Notes: generated by a model not told the origin, from the sequence alone. Positions 11,990 to 24,900 are shown, numbered from the stretch's first letter. The stretch is DNA of 64,000 nucleotides from Hydnum rufescens UP504 (GCA_014904985.1 MU128993.1:124001-188000); one strand, 5' to 3'. Made by a program: numbers and translations.

Positions 11990-13050
11990 TCTCCCTGGGA
12001 GGGTATGTTACAATCAGATCACCTGATTGTCTTTTTCCAAAGAGACACGAGGACGAATATTCATGCGCTCGCTATTGAGTTTTATCATTGTTCCATCGTT
12101 TCCGACAGTGGCAGTTTCTTTCACTATTGCGAACATCCTTGGACTTACATCTTCCCACAACCTTTTTTTTTGGCCTTGTCCCTTTCTTTCCACCTGATGT
12201 TTTCATACTGTTTGAATCGAAGTGTACTTCCCAACGCGATATAGTGCTCTATTTTCTTATCGAGATCATCATTCTTCTCCGATCCAACTTCAACAAACTC
12301 CAGTTCTGAGAGTGGCTGATGGACTTGATAAGAATGTCGTCAGGGCGCTCAGTAGTAGAGTAGTGTATGGACCTGCATTTGAGGCAACCAGTGCTTGTAC
12401 ATACAATCGCTCATTGAGCCAAGTGAAGTGTAGTAAAATGCACTCATTATATTACCTAAGCAGACGGAACTACTAAGCGCCGTAGCTTTGTGGAGCATGA
12501 AGGCTAGGGTTGAGTCTTTGCTGCGGTTCTTGACAAGCCAGGTCTAGGTGCAAATACTTTGACCGAGCCCCGGTATGTGCTGGCGATGAAATATGATGGA
12601 CCGTACATCGCTCTATAATCATAGTCATTCGTACATTATCAAGTTTTACCTTAAGGAGAGCCATTTGTCGGGGAAGAACGGGAATTTAATCCAATTCCGC
12701 CCCTTTGCTTCTATCAACAGCAAATTTTGCTATGGATACCTTTATAGAACAAACCCGATGGCCCTCTTGGACTTGGAGCTCTCCACTCCCGGTCGTGCTA
12801 TGTGCCCGTATTCTTTGCCATCGTCGTAAATGGTTGGGCCGACGCAAATTGGACCGAACGGAGAAGGACGAGGGTAGCATTTCCTCCGTTCGTCTCGTCC
12901 TCGTCTCGACTCGCAGCAACGATCTTCAAAAAGCGCGACTAATAGCTCCCTGCGGGCCCCGATGTAACGCCTTCCAGATTGTCAAGTCGTCTCTCGGTAT
13001 CCCCATATTTTCGAGTGTGGAGGATATGCAGTGCCATATCCCAGTCGTGA
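11990..13050. other. Spacer W1: 3' flank of the membrane gene and an unrecognised minus-strand frame
   Basis: The first 400 bases after the stop are T-rich and likely 3' untranslated. From about 12,690 to 13,168 a minus-strand frame contains IPRDDLTIWKALHRGPQG and ESRRGRDERRKCYPRP. The same frame is found in copy 2 (31,140-31,562), and an inverted piece lies at 36,440-36,690. The frames are interrupted differently in each copy, so this looks like a decayed gene repeated across the locus rather than an active one. Family not recognised. Confidence 0.4.
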
Positions 13051-13999
13051 AGAATTCTAGCTTAGCAAACTGCGAGCCGCGGCGAGGCTTGCGTCGAGCA
13101 GGCGTCATCAAGCATTGTGTTATCAATGACTGGCTCAAATACCTCTTCCAAGAAAACAGGAAGACCAATAAATTCTATCGGTCGCATCGGCCAGATACTT
13201 CTGTGTACCTTGCATGCAAGAATGCTACGACGGGGAAGCAGGGACCTTGTTGATAGGCCAGGGGTATAGCGCTCCTTAACCCACAGACTATAGCCTAATT
13301 ATGGTATTGATTGGTTGAAGCGCTGTCTTGCGATGGCATAACTGGTAGCGGTTTGCAGCAACTCGGGAGAACTGATCCCTCGAAGATTTGGGTGAAATGA
13401 CGTATGCTGGATTGACGGCTTTAACTCTACTCGTTGACAGCTTCATCGGCCATGAACACTATTTATGAACGCGTACCATGAACAGCTAGTAAGACTCGCC
13501 AGATATCGACGCGGAACGCGGACATTCATTTCCATCTCCGGGTCGCACAGACCCGTCTCGATGCATAGACGTCCCTATTACGGTTGTAAAGGAAACATCC
13601 CACTAGGCGCCCAGTTGTTCTCCACGAGCCCGCCGTGCACTTTAAAAGAGCCCTCCAGTCGATAGATGGGGTCCAAGGTGAGGTGACCTCGTCTGTCTTG
13701 TCCTCAATCAACTTGTCCAGAAATCCATACGTTGCACCTGTGTAAATACATTGGAGTGGCGAGTCGACGCTAATTCACGGCAGGATGGCATGCCTAGCCT
13801 GCCATGGTCAGGCCGCCCTAAATCAGGTGATTTCAAATGCACACCGCTCTATTTCATAAGGCCCACTAGACGGTCAACGCTATCGGGCCTCCCCCCCTTC
13901 TCACTTTTCGCATTCTAACACAATGGTTCTGAGCCTATTTCTCTCATCAGAAATCCAGTTCCTTATCGTCCGCCCTGGTAGTCTCCGCGGGCCCCGCAG

Positions 14000-14633
14000 A
14001 TGGTCATGGTCCCTTCCTACAACCCACAGTATGTTGCGCAGTCTGGGCCTACGCAGGCGATGACTACGTACCCCCTTGTTGGTGGCAACCTCAATTCCTT
14101 CAACAAGCCTATCTCCTACAATGGTCAGCGTGAATGGTCCCACGGTGGCTGCAGCTGCCTCAGTGCTCCGGGGACTTGCCTATGCGCATGCTGCTTCCCG
14201 TGCTGCTCCTATGCCAAAACCCAGTCGAGGTTCAGGCACCTGGCGCACCAGGGCTCGTCACATCCCTCGTACGGTGACTCCTGCACTGGCGAATGCTTCT
14301 CGTATGGTATTCTCCTGTTCCTTGGTTCATCTCCGATCTCGAAATTCGCGCATTCAAAGAGATATTTCCTCGATCTCACTCGGATTTTGGTTACAGGCTG
14401 CCCGTGCTTCCTTAGTATGGGCGGACGCAAGAATATTCGTGTTCAGTATCACATTGATGGCGCGTGCTGTTCCAACTTGTACGTGTTGCGATTACTGTAA
14501 AAGGTGTTTATCTCTATCTCTTCTGACTACTTCCTCTCCTCCCTCCAGTTTCTACACCCGGTCCTGCGTGCCCTGCTCACTTACGCGAGAATCGCGTGAA
14601 GTTTCGCTCGAGGAACATAGTTCCAGGCGCTGA
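14000..14633 (+). CDS. PLAC8 (cysteine-rich, DUF614) family protein, intact copy X2
   Basis: Exons 14,000-14,306, 14,397-14,478 and 14,549-14,633 join in frame to give 157 residues ending in TGA. The protein has the PLAC8 signature: a CSCLSAPGTCLCACCFPCC core, a GCPCFLSMGGRKNIR segment and a C-terminal CVPCSLTRESREVSLEE. PLAC8 proteins are small, cysteine-rich and membrane-associated; in plants and fungi they are linked to metal handling or cell-size control, but the role here is not known. The ATG follows a CAG directly, so an upstream non-coding exon is possible. The next gene (minus strand) begins only 50 bases past the stop because of the duplication join at 14,683. Confidence 0.85.
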
Positions 14634-14683
14634 AACCGGGGGTTCGGCAATTCGATTTTGTTGGCTTCCTCTTGCAATACTGA

Positions 14684-15008
14684 ACCTGGACTGGCTTCCC
14701 GGGACGCTCAGTAATCCAGGTTTTAGCCTCCAACCGGTTCTTGTTTAAGAGGAGAAGACCACTCTTCCCACGGCGCTTAATGAGCTGGTCAGGCTTCGCG
14801 ACGAGCTTGGAAGTGAAAACCCAGGGCGGGAGAGAGGCGTCTGGGGTGATGGTGTTCGTGGCTGAGTCCCACTTGATCTGGGCCACAGTTGGTGAAGGGT
14901 AGACAAAGTTCGGGGAGATTGGGGACGAGTCTGCCACCACTGGCACCCTCTGGAGCCAGTAGGACAGAGCATCTGGGTGTCATATTCGTAGATAGCTTTG
15001 GAGGACAT
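14684..15008 (-). pseudogene. ATP-citrate synthase, truncated 5' fragment
   Basis: Minus-strand frame beginning with MSSKAIYEYD at 15,008. It continues, after a one-base deletion near 14,970, as PVVADSSPISPNFVYPSP and KLVAKPDQLIKRRGKSGL, the latter diagnostic for the ATP-grasp N-terminus of ATP-citrate synthase. That cytosolic enzyme makes acetyl-CoA and oxaloacetate from citrate. Only about the first 105 of roughly 1,100 residues are present: the frame reads GKPVQV and then runs into PLAC8 flanking sequence at 14,683. The truncation coincides with the segmental-duplication join, so an intact gene is expected left of the window. Confidence 0.85.
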
Positions 15009-15337
15009 GGCGTGGGGATTTTTTTTTTTTTTGGGGGGGGGGGACTTCAGAGAGTGAGAAGGAATCGTCTTTTTTTTATGTGGAGCAAAATTCGTCCAGT
15101 GTGGTTTTTTGGGATTCAAATGCTTGGGGACACCTGGGAAATTTTCAGACTGGTATAACACAAAACAATCCACCATCTCGGTACATCATAAACTAATGGG
15201 TAAAGGGCTCTTAAGACCGCCAATGAATGGTTTTTCCATGCCGCAATTGGCTACGGATTGTGGTGGGGCAATCCTTCTTCGAATCTGGAGGTTAGGGTTT
15301 AAATCAGACACTCGAGGCAGCCGAGCAAAGACCAAGA
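15009..15337. other. Short spacer with poly-T/poly-G run
   Basis: Lies between the ATP-citrate synthase fragment start (minus) and the calpain stop (minus). It holds a T13-G10 tract near 15,020-15,043 and a T-run near 15,070, and is probably the former promoter of the ATP-citrate synthase gene. Nothing else is supported. Confidence 0.5.
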
Positions 15338-18300
15338 TCAATCACACATACACACGCGGAGCCCAACAGCCAGTTCATTATCTGCCTCTTTCTATCGGGA
15401 CATGAGGACTCGGGTCCGGTCCCGTGAGGATAAAAAAATCCATACCTCTGCTGCTTCCAGTAGATGCTCAGCATCCTTTGGGGATGCGATCAGCAACATC
15501 CGATGACTACCATTATGGTGTACTTTCTCATCGTGGCAGTTCTGGCACAAATCATAATCGGGACAGATAAACCTGGCCATTTATTTCCATAGGTAAGGCA
15601 TGTCATGTCTCATAAGCAAACTGAAACCAGGGACGCACTCCAAGCATTTGTACCGCGAGCCCGCTATGGGATCAGTCTTTTCTCGGGGTCCAGAGGTTAT
15701 CCGAGAGAAGTGGATAAGAATCGAGAGAAACACTTACCCCGCACCCATCACAGCGGATCCCTGAGTGAATTTCAATACCTGGCTTGGCTGAGATATAGCG
15801 CGACCATTGCAAAAGTTGTGGAACCGGACGAAGTGCATTGTTAATCACGCTATCCGTGCTGGAAGCCCTCGACGCGATTGGGACGTCTTCAGGTCCCAGA
15901 GAATGAGACTTGGGTTTCTCCGACTATGACGTGTGAATCAGGGTCCTGCTGCAAGGAGACGGACGACTGGCTTACTTTAATTTCAATATTCAGAGGTCGG
16001 AGCGAGGAGACCGTTGGTCCAGACTGCGGTCGGATTTCGCGCTTCCGGGTCCTCTTGACCTTTGTCGTGGCCGTGCACTTGTATCGGTACGTCGGGTTTA
16101 TCAACGGCGGACTTGCTGTCTGGCTCCTTCACATCATTGATATCGGCGGAAGATTTGGGTACAGGTGACTGGTGGGACTGGGGGTGCTAACGGGACTACA
16201 GGTGCTGACGGGACTGCGGGGACTGACGGGACCGCAGGTGCTACCAGGACTGCAGGCGTTGACGGGACCGCAGGTGTTGACGGGACTGCAGGCACTGGAG
16301 CCGGAGAGGGGTGGCTGGCAGCACCTCCGATGGACAACATATTGATGGCAAGAGCATCAGGGTGATCGTCTGGCACAGCCGGCACGGTGCTTGAGTCGGC
16401 GCAGAACTCTGTCGCTGGGCAGCCAGACGGGCAAGACTTTCAATTTCAATCTCGTGAAGGTCACGACCTGCAAATAACTCAATCGGCCGTGGAAGCCACA
16501 TATCGAGTTTGCTAAAAAAAAAAAAACAAAAAGACTGTGAGATGCGCGATGCATTGGAATAAGGAAGTAGAGAAACGTACTCGGGTTCGACGTCTATCGT
16601 ATCATTAGGGAAGAAATCCTAATGAGACACATACGTAATGTTTCAAGCATAACACACTCACTTGCCACGATGGACTCGCTCATAGCACCCTTAGACAGCA
16701 CGCTAGCCAGCTTTCTCTTGTCCCAGAGAGGCATATTCACAGCCATGTAGTCCTAGGGCCCCCGGGTTCGTCAGTATCAAGTGATAACAGCCTCAGAATG
16801 GAAATACTCTACTTTAGGTCTAAACGGCTGCCGATCCACTCGAACCTGAAAATATGGGAAAATTCACCATCACAATCTCCTGACACAGGTGAGGATACCG
16901 ACATGAACACGTAATCGCCCGCTTCTAGATCCAATTCGCAATTGACGCTTCGACAGAAGAAAGTAGAGTGTGATGAGCGTGCCAGGAGCTCTGGATCACC
17001 CTTCTTGTACAGTTTGAAATCTAAACTCCAGTGGGAATATCCTGAAATGGCGTCATAGTAGCGGTCGTCCATTTGTGACAGGACCACGATCACTGGAGAA
17101 GCTTGAGGGAGATTGAATGTGACTATGACAAGTGCCCTTAGATCAGAGATACAGACGAAAGAATCGCACAATACACACAAGATATGTCGCCAAAATCCCA
17201 GGCACAAAGGGGCCGCGAACTCTAGCATTGATCCACAAAGAAGAGACAATCCAAGATGGATCAAACAAGCGTGACCGTTGAACCAACGTCCAAGTTTCCA
17301 GAAAGTCTTCGTCTATCACGATATCAGCAAGGCCGAAAGCCATATGAGAATATCCAGACACTTACACTCCATGATGAAGGCCCCATCATCGCCGAATGAA
17401 TGTTCCAGAGCACCCAGGGCATCGAGCCATTCAGGGGTCCACTCTTTGCTTCCGTCAGACCATCGACCTGTCCCTGAAGCACAGATGAGGGACATGTTGA
17501 GTGCGGTGCGTGGTGGACCCACACTCTGAGTCCCCCCACGGGTTGCGAATCCGTAAGAAACGTTTCCCTCGATACTCGATAGCTTCAAAATAGAATAAGC
17601 ATGTCCTTTAAAGGCGAAGGACCAACGGTTCGCATGAAGATCCACAAGATGATAAGAGAAAGGCGGAAACACACCGGTGTGGAGCCCTGGTCTGAACGTC
17701 AGCGGGTGGGACAAATAAAGTAATAGAGATGCTCTTACCACTGACGGTCTCGGTAGCAGCAGCTGGATTTAGATCTTCCTTTAAATCGTAAATAGAGCAC
17801 CCAAAAAGTCTGTCCTCGTTCGCCATGAGCAGTTCTTGCTTCCAGAAGAGATCCGGATCCAAGATATCCTACAATACAGGCCATAAGAAACGAAAAGAAG
17901 CGAGTAAGAGAGCACCGTACATTGACGTGAACAACGGTAGACACCCCTCTGCGACACACACGTATGAGTATGTCTTGGCGGAGATCAGGCGACATCTTAC
18001 CCCGTCATATCTTCAATAGCTTCTCCAGCGAACCCACTATCAAGAGAAGCATAATCGCCGTGCAACTTGGCATACGCCTTTTCTAGCAACGCCCTGGATT
18101 CAGAACAAATTCTATTAAAATTCTCGTCTGGCCAAACCAGTCATTACATACACCCAGGTCTCATGTTCTGCCCCAGACTTGGCAAAATAGAGGCACTTTC
18201 CGCCTAATCTTGCGGTTTTGTTATACTGATCCTTGTCGGAGTGGTACAGGTTCTTTTCCTAGTGTTCGATACAAGACGTCAGGACATATTCTTCAAGGAA

Positions 18301-19210
18301 AAGATATACGGACCCTAGGGGTAAGTTCTTCATACTTAGGGATGGAAGTGTACAGTAGACTGGAAAGAAGATTCAGTAACAATATGCCTTTAACAAGAAC
18401 AATAGGGATTTACTCGTCAATCTGTAAAAGACAAGATGCGAACTCTGGGGTGAAAAACGATGCGATTGCTACTCACGATCACGTCCGTCCAGACACCGTC
18501 TCTCTGGAATGTAAATCCGTACACCCCGACCTGTTCATCTCTGGCCACGCAAATCTTCTGGATGAGTTCGGGCATAGAAGCCACAGTTGCCAAACCAGAG
18601 AGAAACCAGCAATCGCCCAGGGCTCCCTGCACGACATCGCTCCAATTTTGGCCATCTCCGAAGAACTGGGGCTTGGAGAAAGTTTGTGATAACCTGCGAA
18701 CATCGGCCGGATTCAACCTCTCTTCAGGTTCAGTCGCGAGTCCTTGTAGTGCGAATACACACGTCAAACAAGCACTGTGGACAGACAAGGGGCTAACCGT
18801 GTAAGCATCGCTCTCTGTCCTCCTCCAAGTCGAACTCGATGTCCCTAACACGTGGGATGAATATGGATATTCAGGATCCCTTTAGGCAGAACGGATTAAG
18901 CACCTGAATTTACTGTTACGGAGACGACATTCCCTTAGGAGTTATTGTCAGCTTTTGATTTCAGCGATATGGGGTTGGAGATAAACCTAGCGATGGCTGC
19001 GACGTTCTTCTTTACGCGCTCCCCGGCCATTTCGAGCTCATTAGTAACGAGGAGACCGGCTCTCGCCTTTTGCTGGTTGAACTCGACCAATATAGGTTGC
19101 TTGGCGGACTCGCCCTGAACTCTAGGTGATGGAAGCTGGGGATTATCCGTGGAGGGAGAGTCGGAGTTGGGGAACACCGTGAAGCGGCCAGAGAGGATTG
19201 ACCTGAGCAT
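15338..19210 (-). CDS. Calpain-like cysteine protease with C-terminal ZZ zinc finger
   Basis: Complete multi-exon gene, ATG at 19,210 and stop at 15,338. Order along the protein: N-terminal helix-rich segment ([17 protein letters not shown]); [17 protein letters not shown]; protease core with the catalytic Cys in [12 protein letters not shown] (codon 18,609-18,611), the His in [11 protein letters not shown] (17,601-17,603) and the Asn in [10 protein letters not shown] (17,542-17,544, split by an intron). Domain III follows ([28 protein letters not shown]), then a proline/valine linker encoded by a minisatellite near 16,160-16,310. A ZZ-type finger is split over exons ([27 protein letters not shown] with HHNGSH), and the end is [11 protein letters not shown]. 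The full triad suggests an active calcium- or signal-regulated protease. The exon join inside the ZZ finger is uncertain. Paralogue of the gene at 1-908. Confidence 0.85.
16160..16310 (-). repeat. Coding minisatellite in the calpain linker
   Basis: About ten imperfect 15-bp units of the form GACGGGACTGCAGGT. On the minus strand they encode a repeating [16 protein letters not shown] linker between calpain domain III and the ZZ finger. All units are multiples of three bases, so length changes would keep the frame. Confidence 0.7.
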
Positions 19211-20120
19211 CTTTGGCGTTTGTGCACGTTAGCGAATATCGAATGATTGCAAAAAGGGAGTCGAAGAACGCACTGGCCTTCCCTAAACAAGCCTCAACTG
19301 AGTTAGTCATCTCATGTTTAATGGGGGTCAGTTTTATTGGACTTGTTCTAGGCTCGAGTCAGGTCAAGTTCCGTGACAGACCCCCCTCGCAAAGCCTCTC
19401 GTCCAAGAAAATCCTAGCTATAGATGTGACGGTGCAGTAGGCCCGCGATATGGCCCGCAGGGGACGTCGGCGTGGTCATCGTGCTTGAGAATCTTCAGTC
19501 TAGTGGAATTACATATGATCCTTAGGTAATGCACTCCCGCACAGCCACATGAGATCCGTCCCCTCAAAGGAGCCCAATGTCTCTAGTGTACATGAGGGCA
19601 CCGATACAGTAAAAACCAAAAACCCTGGTTTTGTTCCCCTCTGAGGGCGCGCGTGCCCTTCTCAAGCCCAGGAAATGCCCGCTCTACACGATCATTTCGC
19701 GTGCCCTAAAAAATGTTCAGTTGAACGGGCCCAGCTGAGTCTTGCTCGGACGAATAAGTATTACAGTAATGCCACCTTCCCGCAGTGGGTCTATGGCAAT
19801 CCCGCGTCAATCTCTTCTCGGTTTTGCTGCACGATCCATGGCTCGTATCTTTTCCGACGCACTCCTCGACCAATTTGCTTCGCAATGATCCAGGACCCCC
19901 CGTACTCGGCATGGTCTGGGTCAAGGGTGAGCGTGTGCCGTAAGATGGCGCGTCGTGAGGTGCTTTTCAGGCAGCTGTATCACCGAAGAACAAGTGTGGG
20001 TGCTGATTCTGCTTCTAGCACCTCTAGCTCTATGTGGCCAGCACAATCATAGAGATAGGCTCGGCCTAATGCGACGATCGTGTGATGCGCGTACACGGCC
20101 CACTGTGTCTGAACTCCGGC
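19211..20120. other. Upstream region of calpain copy 2; no supported gene
   Basis: Counterpart of 909-1,680 and expected to hold the calpain promoter. It contains about 130 bases (around 19,480-19,610) absent from copy 1. Small frames here are not conserved in copy 1. Confidence 0.45.
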
Positions 20121-21040
20121 CCCGGTGACCCAGTCGTGAAGAGTTCTAGCTAGCAAACTGCTAGCCGCGAGGCGGCTTCCGTACGTAGAACCGCATTATA
20201 AAGCCTCTTCGATCAATCCACTGACTTACTCAAATGCCTCTGCGAAGAACACTGGAAGACCAATAGATTCTATTGGTCCACTTCTGTGAAGCTCACGAAT
20301 GCTAGCGATGGGGAACCTGGGGACCTTCTTGATGGTGTTATAACGCACCTGAATGCACGGACTATGACCTAATTATGGCATTGATTGGCTGAACCGCCCT
20401 CTTGCAATGACATGACCAGTAGCAACTCGGGAGAAGTGATTCCTGGAAGATTCGGATGAAATGACCCACGTTGGATAGACGACTTACTCGTTGACAGCTC
20501 CATCGGCCATGAACAATATTAATGAACGCGTACTACTACTCGCCAGATATCAACACGGATCAGAACGCCTGCGTTTATTTTCCATCTCCGGGCCGGGCAA
20601 CCGTCTCGACGCTTAGACATCCCCTCGCACTTGGTATTGTGGTTATAAGAGGGGACATCCCACTAGGCGCCTAACTGTCAACCACAAGCCCACCATCCAC
20701 CTCAAAATTTGAAAGAAACCTCCAGCCGATGGATGGGCTAGAAGGTGAGGTGACCCCTTCTGTCTTGTCCTCAATCAACTTCCCAGACATCCATACGTTC
20801 CACCCATGTAAATACATTGGAGTGGCGAGTTGAAGCTAATTCACGGCATGAGGGCACGCCTGTCATGTCAGGAATCAGGTGATTTCAAAAGCACACCGCT
20901 TTATTCATAAGGCCCACTGCGGTCAACGCTATCACCCCTTCTCACTTTTCGCATTCCAACACAATGGTTCTGAGTTTCTTTCTCTCATCAGAAATCCAGT
21001 TCCTTATTGTCTGCCCTTGTAATCTCCACAGGCCCCGCAG

Positions 21041-21651
21041 ATGGTCATGGTCGTGCAGCCAGGGCTCACCCAGGGGATGACTACGTACCCTCTTGTCGGC
21101 GGAAACCTCAATTCATTCAACAAGCCTTTCTCCTACAATGGTCACCGCGATTGGTCCTACGGTGGCTGCAGCTGCCTCAGTGCTCCGGGGACTTGCCTAT
21201 GCGCATGCTGCTTCCCGTGCTGCACCTACGCCAAAACCCAGTCGAGGGTGAACCACCTCATGCACCAGGGCATACCGCATCCCTCGCACGGTGACTCCTG
21301 CACTGGCGACTGCTGCTCGTATGGTATCCTCCTGTTCCTTGGTCCGTCTCAGATCTCGAAACTCGCGCATTTAAAGAGATCCCTCCTCGATCTGACCCGC
21401 GTTTTGGTTGCAGGCTGCCCGTGCTTCCTTGGTATGGGCGGACGCAAGAATATTCGTCATCGGTATCACATTGATGGCGGGTGCTGTTCGGACTTGTACG
21501 TGCCGCGATTCCTGTAAAAGGTGTTTATCTCTATCTTCTGACTACTTCCCCTGCTCCTCCCTCCAGTTTCTGTACCTGGTGTTGCGTGCCCTGCTCACTC
21601 ACCCAGGAATCGCGTGAAGTTTCGCTCGAAGAACATAGTTTCAGGCGCTGA
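21041..21651 (+). CDS. PLAC8 (cysteine-rich, DUF614) family protein, intact copy X3
   Basis: Exons 21,041-21,323, 21,414-21,495 and 21,567-21,651 join in frame to give 149 residues. The conserved features are CSCLSAPGTCLCACCFPCC, GCPCFLGMGGRKNIR and a full C-terminal TWCCVPCSLTQESREVSLEE. This copy is shorter at the N-terminus than X2 because about eight codons after MVMV are missing. Its partner in copy 1 (2,574) is frameshifted, so X3 is the surviving member of that pair. Function beyond family membership is unknown. Confidence 0.85.
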
Positions 21652-21789
21652 ACCTTGAGGTTCGGCGATCCGATTTTGCTGGCATGCTGTCGTAATACTG
21701 TATTCTTGGATGTCTTCTGTAACTGGAGATACCACGATTGTACGACTAAGGACTATGGAATTATACTCGCCCCACAACTAAGCGCTGTT

Positions 21790-24700
21790 TAGAACCTCGC
21801 GGCGTCGATCATCTTAGTCTGCCGCGTTGGATGATGCGGATCATTCGAATCCATCACGTAATGACTGCTTCATTCAGTGGCGGTCTCGCCTATTCGGGTT
21901 TAGGCAAGCACCGTTCTTTCTTATTTTTTGATCACTATTAGGTGATGTGGATTTTGAAGGGTTCTGAGCAGTGTTGAACGAGAAAGCGGCGGGCGACGCA
22001 AGACCCTCTAAGCGAGGATGCCCAAGACTGGCCATGGCCTTGGAATGCTGCCTTTTAGACCTTGGTGGGACAATAATAGATGACAGAACTCGCCATTTGC
22101 ACCCTTGCCAGCGACATGCGCCCAGCTCTCGAGCTCTCGCAAAACGTCCCCAGCTAATTCCGATTCCTCTGTCGCCGTCACATTCAGGGCACCGTCATAG
22201 TTGTCTGACATGTTTGCTATAATGTGGGCATCGATCATTTGCTACCCGCCATTTGGTCACGTCCCCTCGATCGACGGTAGTTTCAGATAAAGTATGCAAC
22301 TACCCGAAAAGGCCTTGCGAAGATGCTCTTATCGAGCGCCAGTCCACGATGGATTTTGGCAGTATTGAGCAAGTGGTCACAGGTGTGCTCATGATACATA
22401 GAGTGTATCATGAGAGAGTATCGAACCTTGGTCTGATCTCGAGGGAAGTAGGTGTCCGATGTATCATTGATTCATCTTGTACATCCCGTCAAGGATATCG
22501 CCATCCACACTCTTGAACGTGTCAAGGGATTATTGTGGTCCGACTTCAGACTAGGGAAGATAGTTGGTCGCCACTTGTTCCTGTAGGTTGCGCTGTGTCC
22601 GATCCCTTTCGAACACAGGCGAGAAGTGGACGCGTTCCATGAAGGAGAAAAAGGATTCGGATCTAGCATGTATAGCCAACTGGACGTTTACCGACCATAG
22701 CCACGCGGCCTCGATAATCTTCTTCACACGGAGGCCCATCCATCGGGTCTCATATACCCTCTATTTCTGTGATCACGCCGCCACCCTCGACTCTCTCCTT
22801 GTCTGTTCAGCGCACATGCTCGTGTATCCGGAGCTTCACGTGAAGGTCACTGCCGCATGCTTATACAAGATTCGTATCTGACAGATATTGGCCTGGAGTT
22901 CTGCGCTTGGACGCCGTAGCGGACAATTTGTATTTCCGTGGTGATTCATTCTGAGTGCATTCTTCTCGTCCTGGGATGACAGCAACTCACTTTCACTGGT
23001 ACTCACGACTTGGGGCATATTGGACGTGACGCATATTTGGGTGTGCGATCGCATCATAATTGCAGATTTCATCAGGTTCATCGGGGGTCAAGTATTAGAT
23101 GGTGATACCACGTCCTAATACTAGCATTCTCTACTATGTGGATAATGGAATCCCAGCAGTCATCATCGTGAGTGATTCCGAGCGGTTCAGATCGGACAAT
23201 GGCTCATAATCATTCCGAACCACCGTATGCATGATCCAAATATTCAGGATATTCCGCCCTTTGCCATCAGCCCTGCATTCTTGAACTTATTATACATTGC
23301 ACTATAATCGTATACTGACCTTTGACAACCTCCCGATCTTTCCTTTCCATGCAGCGCGGAGTATGGTACTTCGTGGTGCCACGGGTCCACCAGCTCGTTC
23401 GATTGGAAACGCAGTCTGGGCTTTATTCCTTGTCAGCCATATGACCTGTAGCCCTCTGTGTGTACAGGGATGTGTCTCGCATAGCGACTCTTCTGCAAGT
23501 TGAGACTGGTTTATTCTCGCCCGGAATCTTTTATTTTCAGATCGTCCTTTCACACCTTTTGCGCTTGATGGCGGATCTCGGTCCTTCCGAGTCGTTTGTC
23601 GCTCGGAAGCTGCGAACGACCTCCGATATCATCTGCGACCCCTCCATCGAGTTCATCCATGGTGGCCTTCATCTGCAAGTGACCCACGGTCTTTCCCCCT
23701 TGACATAACTTACGCGCCGCCAATTTGCTCGTCAAAGAGCAAGGCCTCGAGTACGCCGAGTTCAGATTCGTGCAAGGTAATAAGGAAGCTTTGGGAGTGT
23801 TGACGGCTGTGGCGGAATAGGGACAGACCTTGGGAATCCTAGTGGGCCATGAGATTGAATAGAAAGTAGGGATGTGGGTGCCTATAGAGGAGAAGCAAAC
23901 AAAATAGAGACATCTATTGTATCCTTTGGACATTGATGGTCTACACTGCGTGTCATTGGCACGTTCTTCTGCCAGTCAAGTCAACGCTCAGCGTCGAACA
24001 CTTCTAGAGCGGGAATAAAGAACGGTAGAGGTTCGATATTGGACGAAAATACTCAGGGCATTATGAATGGATCCAGCAAAATTGTCAGAAGGATCTGACA
24101 AGATTTCAGGGATCACATTCTTCCCCAGCGTCTATCGCCTCGATCAGGCGCGAAACAGATCCATTTAGCTTGATTCTTCGTTTCGGTATTCGCCCAATGT
24201 AGATACATAGCTAGGCCCCTGCAAGTAGCATCTTGATATGACCACTTCAAACATTTCCCCAATATGGAAAAGGGAAGGGTAATAATTAGAGTTTGTATAT
24301 TATTCAAGGAGAGCCGTAATGAGAAGAAATTGCCAATTTGTACCCGAACGTGATGCATGCGAACTTTTCGAAGCTACAGGTGCTGAAGCTCGATGCTGTT
24401 TTCGGAGATATCGGGCCTGACTGAGACGACCTGTAAATCAGTATGCTCCGCAAATGCTTAGAAGAACTAAAGACTCCAGGGGTCAAGTGCTTGGAATCGA
24501 CATTCCTATGGGAAAATAGTGGAAGTGTTCTCCACGATGCTACTGGCGGATGCCCTAGATATTACGAGCCGCTCGTAGAGGTGAGAGACGCCGGCGAAAA
24601 TGACTATATCATACCCCTCTGGAGATTCGACGGGGCCTTGTCAATTCCCAAAGCTCTAGAGGCAGTTCGACGGTAGACATTGATTTGCGCGGTTTTCCGA

Positions 24701-24900
24701 AAACATCACCAAGCCCCGAGCCTCTTGATTGGGATTACATACTAGCAGGGCGATACGAGGACTTTCCAAAGTGGAATACACAGCTCTAGCAAGTGATGGT
24801 TATCTGCACTAACGTCAACGAAAGAAGCGCCTCGATTTGCACGATTCAATCGGTTGTTGCCTCGCGGCTTCGCAAAGGATCCCAACCTCCATTAGAGCCT
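21790..24900. other. Region Y2: second copy of the degenerate region
   Basis: Aligns with 3,330-6,500. Conserved frames are at 22,008-22,238 (minus), about 23,350-23,820 (plus, with a TAG replacing a Trp codon near 23,818) and 24,443-24,676 (plus). Minus frames at 22,472-22,739 read through a segment (SFFSFMERVHFSP) that is also present in copy 1. The copies differ by numerous small indels, as expected if neither is under strong selection. Confidence 0.4.

Larger units (their letters stand above)
1..14683 (+). repeat. Direct segmental duplication, copy 1 (left part off the window)
   Basis: This whole interval aligns colinearly with 18,303-33,054, at an offset of 18,302 at the left end and about 18,405 in the membrane-protein gene. 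Position 1 matches 18,303 inside the calpain gene, 6,564 matches 24,973, and the PLAC8 copy at 14,000 matches the one near 32,379. Similarity by eye is highest in the membrane-protein gene and lower, with many small indels, in the intergenic parts. The right limit is set by the abrupt change of sequence near 14,683, just after a shared run reading GCAATACTG. Confidence 0.9.

Noticed and set aside
14889..15158. Plus-strand frame opposite the ATP-citrate synthase fragment
   Set aside because: Its composition is low complexity and it overlaps the minus-strand fragment, which has clear homology.
18460..18804. Plus-strand frame across the calpain exon
   Set aside because: It is the antisense shadow of the catalytic-cysteine exon; the mirror frame also appears at 155-493.
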